Below, in pieces: positions 60,881-64,000 of a stretch of DNA of 64,000 bases. Under the pieces are notes generated by a model. That model was given only the letters and a program-made list of their open reading frames with translations. It searched no databases and was not told the DNA's origin. Position 1 is the stretch's first letter. The number at the start of each line of letters is the position of its first letter. The stretch comes from Pseudomonas sp. DTU12.3 (GTDB lineage: Bacteria; Pseudomonadota; Gammaproteobacteria; Pseudomonadales; Pseudomonadaceae). The stretch is from contig NZ_CP027218.1 of the NCBI RefSeq assembly GCF_004124275.1, forward strand, positions 6,164,501 to 6,228,500, in the 5' to 3' direction. The position numbers were made by a program, and so were the translations under genes.

Positions 60881-60955
60881 ACCGTGCCTCGGTGGTTTGA
60901 GGCGTCTGCGGACACTATCACAGCTCAAAAAATATACAAGCCACCCACCCGGCCA

Positions 60956-61038
60956 CCCCTGTAAGAGCTGCCGCAGGCTGCGATCTTTGCTTTTAAAGAT
61001 TCAAGATCAAAAGATCGCAGCCTTCGGCAGCTCCTACA
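60956..61038. repeat. REP pair overlapping the end of the DUF1289 gene
   Basis: Left copy CCCCTGTAAGAGCTGCCGCA with GGCTGCGATCTTT (60956-60988), and right copy GATCAAAAGATCGCAGCC with TTCGGCAGCTCCTACA (61006-61038). The right copy overlaps the last two codons of the DUF1289 gene, and its CTA (61034-61036) is that gene's TAG stop. Confidence 0.85.
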
Positions 61039-61255
61039 TTGAGGAGTTGCGGCGTTCTGCGGCCTGGGCGCAGATGACCCGGCGGCGCTGATCGTCCGCC
61101 GAGCGCCATTCGCGGATGTCCTCGACATGCCGGAAGCAGCCCAGGCAAACCTTCTGTTCGTCCAGTCGGCACACGCCGCTGCACGGCGAAGGCACGGCCG
61201 GGCTGATGTTGCTGTAAAGCGGCTTCGGCGGACGAACGGGAGCGGTGTCAGTCAC
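61034..61255 (-). CDS. DUF1289 small cysteine-rich protein
   Basis: A 73-residue protein from a GTG at 61255: proline-rich start, then SPCSGVCRLDEQKVCLGCFR with four Cys (about 27-44) and RHVEDIREWRSADDQRRRVI, the DUF1289 pattern. The Cys spacing suggests zinc or iron-sulfur binding; the role is unknown. The gene starts 4 bases after cyaY stop, so they are coupled, and cyaY (frataxin) makes an iron link plausible. The stop codon is supplied by a REP element, so the protein end (NSSM) may differ from that of relatives. The frame extends upstream into cyaY, which is rejected. Confidence 0.85.
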   Translation of the reverse strand: MTDTAPVRPPKPLYSNISPAVPSPCSGVCRLDEQKVCLGCFRHVEDIREWRSADDQRRRVICAQAAERRNSSM

Positions 61256-61259
61256 GGAA

Positions 61260-61592
61260 TCACAGACCTTCGAAATCGAATTCGGCGCCGGCCTGCTGCT
61301 TGACGATGCGCTCGAGCATTTCGCCCAATTGCTCTTCGCTCTTGTCGCACATCCAGCGCTCGCTTTCTTCATCGTAGTCGAAGTGGAAACCACCGGACAC
61401 CGCCGCCAGCCACAGCTGACGCAGCGGCTCCTGACGACTGAAGATCAGCTGCGAGCCGTTTTCGAACTTGACGGTGAGCACACCGGCCGAGTTCTCCATG
61501 TCGATATCCAGGTCGCTTTCGTCAAAGATGTCTTCCAGTTTTTCCTGGGTTTCATCGACCAGATCGTGGAAACGGGCTTCGGACAAACTCAT
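61260..61592 (-). CDS. cyaY: Frataxin homologue CyaY
   Basis: A 110-residue frataxin: an N-terminal acidic helix (MSLSEARFHDLVDETQEKLE; DIFDESDLDIDMENSAGVLT) and a beta-sheet with VLTVKFENGSQLIFSRQEPL and QLWLAAVSGGFHFDYDE. It binds iron on its acidic ridge and tunes IscS in Fe-S cluster assembly. Length is close to E. coli CyaY (106). In operon with the DUF1289 gene. The lptM-lysA-dapF operon lies divergent across 317 bases. Confidence 0.95.
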   Translation of the reverse strand: MSLSEARFHDLVDETQEKLEDIFDESDLDIDMENSAGVLTVKFENGSQLIFSRQEPLRQLWLAAVSGGFHFDYDEESERWMCDKSEEQLGEMLERIVKQQAGAEFDFEGL

Positions 61593-61909
61593 TGCGGCAA
61601 CCTCAAAAAATGTCTGATCAGGCTCAAGCGCCGAAAGATACGGACGCGCCTCACTGATTGCAAAGAATAACGACCAAGCACCTCAATGGCACTGCAGACA
61701 CCGTACCTGTGGGAGCGGGCTTGCTCGCGAAGAGGCCGGCACATCCAAGATATTTGCCGCCTGAACCAGCGCTTTCGCGAGCAAGCCCGCTCCCACAGGG
61801 GTTTGTGCGTCTGCAGCAAGCCCCGCCGGACGGGAGGGGCATCACATAGGCAAGCTGCCGGGTGGCCGGTATACTCCGGCGCAATTAACGCATTTTCAAG
61901 GATTTCGCC
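61593..61909. repeat. Intergenic region with a REP pair before lptM
   Basis: The 317-base gap holds a REP pair at 61706-61801: CCTGTGGGAGCGGGCTTGCT with CGCGAAGAGGCC, and the mirrored TTTCGCGAGCAAGCCCGCTC with CCACAGGG. No gene is seen. A TATACT at 61870-61875 is a candidate -10 box for lptM, 34 bases before its start; no clear -35 is visible. Confidence 0.8.
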
Positions 61910-62086
61910 ATGAAGCGCCTGATCTCTTCCCTTGCTGCGCTCGTCGCGGTTGCCTGCCTTGTTTCGGCCTGCGGTCAAAAAGGCCCGCTGTACCTGCCGG
62001 ATGACAGCCAGGACCCGGCCGAGCAAGCCAAATCGTCGCAACAACAACCTGCCTCCAAGGCGCACAAGCACGACGTTTACCAATAA
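61910..62086 (+). CDS. lptM: LPS translocon maturation lipoprotein LptM (YifL family)
   Basis: A 58-residue lipoprotein: MKRLISSLAALVAVACLV, then the lipobox SAC (Cys at 21) and the hallmark CGQKGPLYLPDD. E. coli LptM (YifL) helps LptD form its native disulfides in the LPS export pore. The hydrophilic tail (QQQPASKAHKHDVYQ) is variable in the family. A tight operon follows: lysA starts 9 bases after the TAA, and dapF 3 bases after lysA. The lptM-lysA-dapF order is common in pseudomonads, where lptM is often annotated lppL. Confidence 0.92.
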   Translation: MKRLISSLAALVAVACLVSACGQKGPLYLPDDSQDPAEQAKSSQQQPASKAHKHDVYQ

Positions 62087-62095
62087 GGGATCGCC

Positions 62096-63343
62096 ATGGA
62101 CGCTTTTAACTACCGTGGCGGCGAACTGTTCGCGGAAGGTGTGGCGCTCTGCGCCATTGCCGACCGCTTCGGCACGCCTACCTACGTTTACTCGCGCGCG
62201 CACATCGAAGCTCAGTATCTGGCCTTTGCCGATGCGCTGGCCGGCATGCCGCACCTGGTCTGCTTTGCGGTCAAAGCCAACTCCAACCTTGGCGTACTGA
62301 ATGTCCTGGCCCGTCTCGGCGCCGGTTTCGACATCGTTTCCCGTGGCGAGCTGGAACGCGTACTCGCCGCTGGCGGTAGCCCTGACAAGATCGTTTTCTC
62401 CGGCGTCGGCAAGACCCGTGACGACATGCGTCGTGCGCTGGAAGTCGGCGTGCACTGCTTCAACGTCGAATCCACCGACGAGCTCGAGCGCCTGCAAGTA
62501 GTCGCCGCCGAGCTGGGCGTTCGTGCACCGGTATCGCTGCGCGTGAACCCGGACGTCGATGCCGGCACCCACCCGTACATTTCCACCGGTCTCAAAGAGA
62601 ACAAGTTCGGCATCGCCATCGCCGACGCCGAAGACGTGTACGTACGCGCCGCGCATCTGCCGAACCTGGAAGTGGTCGGTGTCGACTGCCACATCGGTTC
62701 GCAACTGACCACGCTGCCGCCATTCCTCGATGCGCTCGACCGTCTGCTGGATCTGGTCGATCGTCTTGGCGATTGCGGCATTCACCTGCGCCACATCGAT
62801 CTCGGTGGTGGTTTGGGTGTGCGTTATCGTGATGAAGAGCCGCCTTTGGCTGCCGATTACATCAAGGCTGTGCGCGAGCGTCTGAACGGTCGTGATCTGG
62901 CGCTGGTGTTCGAGCCGGGCCGTTTCATCGTTGCCAACGCCGGCGTGCTGCTGACTCAGGTCGAGTACCTCAAGCACACTGAGCACAAAGACTTCGCCAT
63001 CGTCGACGCGGCGATGAACGACCTGATCCGCCCGGCGCTGTATCAGGCGTGGATGGACGTTACCGCGGTCAAGCCGCGTGACACCGCTGCGCGCAAATAC
63101 GACATCGTCGGCCCGATCTGCGAAACCGGTGACTTCCTCGCCAAGGACCGCGAACTGGCATTGGCCGAAGGCGATCTGCTGGCCGTGCATTCGGCCGGCG
63201 CCTACGGTTTTGTGATGAGTTCCAACTACAACACTCGCGGCCGTGCTGCCGAAGTGCTGGTAGACGGTGACAAGGTATTTGAAGTGCGCCGCCGCGAAAC
63301 CGTGGCCGAGCTGTTTGCCGGCGAAAGCCTGCTGCCGGAGTAA
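62096..63343 (+). CDS. lysA: Diaminopimelate decarboxylase
   Basis: A 415-residue PLP enzyme making lysine from meso-diaminopimelate. PLP-lysine motif CFAVKANSNLGVLN (Lys at about 63), the Gly-rich block HIDLGGGLGVRYRDEEPPLA (about 238-257), FEPGRFIVANAGVLLTQVEY and the dimer-interface Cys in PICETGDFLAKDRELAL. AAGGGA stands before the ATG at 62096. Together with the following dapF it makes the last two steps of lysine synthesis from LL-diaminopimelate. Confidence 0.97.
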   Translation: MDAFNYRGGELFAEGVALCAIADRFGTPTYVYSRAHIEAQYLAFADALAGMPHLVCFAVKANSNLGVLNVLARLGAGFDIVSRGELERVLAAGGSPDKIVFSGVGKTRDDMRRALEVGVHCFNVESTDELERLQVVAAELGVRAPVSLRVNPDVDAGTHPYISTGLKENKFGIAIADAEDVYVRAAHLPNLEVVGVDCHIGSQLTTLPPFLDALDRLLDLVDRLGDCGIHLRHIDLGGGLGVRYRDEEPPLAADYIKAVRERLNGRDLALVFEPGRFIVANAGVLLTQVEYLKHTEHKDFAIVDAAMNDLIRPALYQAWMDVTAVKPRDTAARKYDIVGPICETGDFLAKDRELALAEGDLLAVHSAGAYGFVMSSNYNTRGRAAEVLVDGDKVFEVRRRETVAELFAGESLLPE

Positions 63344-63346
63344 CCC

Positions 63347-64000
63347 ATGCTGCTGCGTTTTACCAAAATGCACGGCTTGGGCAATGACTTCATGGTTCTC
63401 GACCTGGTCAGCCAGCACGCGCATATTCAGCCAAAGCACGCCAAGCAATGGGGCGACCGCCACACCGGCATCGGTTTCGACCAGTTGCTGATCGTCGAGG
63501 CGCCGAGCAACCCGGATGTAGATTTCCGCTATCGGATCTTCAACTCCGACGGCTCGGAAGTTGAGCAGTGCGGCAACGGTGCACGCTGCTTTGCGCGCTT
63601 CGTGCTCGACAAGCGTCTGACCGCGAAACGGCAGATTCGCGTCGAGACCAAGGGCGGCATCATCGAACTGGATGTGCGTAACGACGGCCAGATCGGCGTG
63701 AACATGGGCGCCCCGCGTCTGGTGCCGGCGGATATTCCGTTCCAGGCGCCAGCGCAGGCCATCAGCTATCAGCTGGAAGTCGACGGCACCACGGTCGAAC
63801 TCGCCGCTGTGTCGATGGGCAACCCGCATGCGGTGCTGCGCGTACAGGACATCAACAGTGCACCGGTGCATGACCTGGGGCCTAAAATCGAACACCATCC
63901 GCGCTTCCCGGCGCGGGTCAATGTCGGTTTCCTCCAGGTCATCGACCGTAATCGTGCGCAATTGCGCGTGTGGGAACGTGGCGCCGGGGAAACCCAGGCC
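63347..64000 (+). CDS. dapF: Diaminopimelate epimerase (5' part, cut by window edge)
   Basis: The first 218 codons of an enzyme of about 276: MLLRFTKMHGLGNDFMVLDL, SDGSEVEQCGNGARCFARFV (about 67-86, catalytic Cys in QCGNGARC), GIIELDVRNDGQIGVNMG and VSMGNPHAVL. The second catalytic Cys would lie just beyond the window edge (the visible end is GAGETQA). It converts LL- to meso-diaminopimelate for lysA and for peptidoglycan. GGAG six bases before the ATG overlaps the lysA end. Confidence 0.96.
   Translation, partial: MLLRFTKMHGLGNDFMVLDLVSQHAHIQPKHAKQWGDRHTGIGFDQLLIVEAPSNPDVDFRYRIFNSDGSEVEQCGNGARCFARFVLDKRLTAKRQIRVETKGGIIELDVRNDGQIGVNMGAPRLVPADIPFQAPAQAISYQLEVDGTTVELAAVSMGNPHAVLRVQDINSAPVHDLGPKIEHHPRFPARVNVGFLQVIDRNRAQLRVWERGAGETQA

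Noticed and set aside
61589..63961. A 790-codon minus-strand open frame
   Set aside because: Antisense to lysA and dapF, both certain; shadow of codon bias.

Overview
This 64-kb window is a stretch of core chromosome from a Pseudomonas of the P. fluorescens group. The evidence is the gene content and order: gcvT, iron ABC transporter, pepP-ubiH cluster, zapA, 6S RNA, glpT, ubiD, rho, trxA, ppx/ppk, hemB, algP, algQ, hemYXDC, algR, argH, cyaA, rnk, cyaY, lptM, lysA, dapF. From memory this follows the order of roughly PA5215 to PA5278 in P. aeruginosa PAO1. The high GC content, with long antisense open frames, and the intergenic REP elements typical of the fluorescens group agree. I see no prophage, transposase, CRISPR array, tRNA or rRNA operon.

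Layout. 1-4 kb: the 5' part of gcvT (cut by the left edge), then an Fe(III)-type ABC permease and its binding protein. 4-9 kb: ubiquinone and stress cluster on the minus strand (YgfB-like gene, pepP, ubiH, a DUF4442 gene, ubiI-like gene), divergent from the zapB-like gene, zapA, 6S RNA and ygfA. 10-16 kb: single genes (EVE domain, FliL-like, quinone oxidoreductase, phosphatase-like, glpT, chaC). 16-22.5 kb: an NAD(P)H-flavin reductase with a 2Fe-2S domain overlapping ubiD, an O-acyltransferase, rho and trxA. 22.6-26.5 kb: a FadR-type regulator divergent from a polar amino-acid ABC importer. 26.8-31.7 kb: ppx, ppk and hemB, with a well-formed Pho box and -10 element in front of hemB-ppk. 31.9-38.1 kb: DedA, sterol-desaturase-like protein, ElbB, UPF0178, a cytochrome c-FTR1 fusion and a LysR regulator. 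38.3-41.6 kb: a four-gene envelope cluster (COG3014 lipoprotein, YcfL, LpoB, CsgG-like protein). 41.6-48.7 kb: LysE exporter, MscS channel, ABC-F protein, TIGR02444 protein, the repeat protein AlgP, an FKBP isomerase, AlgQ/Rsd and DsbB. 48.9-53.8 kb: hemY-hemX-hemD-hemC and algR. 53.8-64 kb: a C-terminal remnant of an AlgZ/FimS-type kinase, argH, a GST, two small proteins, cyaA, rnk, cyaY-DUF1289, and lptM-lysA-dapF (dapF cut by the right edge).

How the genes connect. Tetrapyrrole synthesis is represented twice (hemB, and hemC-D-X-Y). Polyphosphate synthesis (ppk) and breakdown (ppx) sit convergently with a shared terminator. Ubiquinone synthesis is in two clusters. Iron uptake is represented by the ABC transporter and by the FTR1 permease. 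The most notable points are the loss of nearly all of algZ beside an intact algR, the Pho-type promoter in front of hemB-ppk, the LpoB/YcfL/COG3014/CsgG-like cluster, a 52-bp AT-rich imperfect palindrome after the flavin reductase gene, and a REP element that supplies a gene's stop codon. No clearly unprecedented system is visible; these are the best leads.
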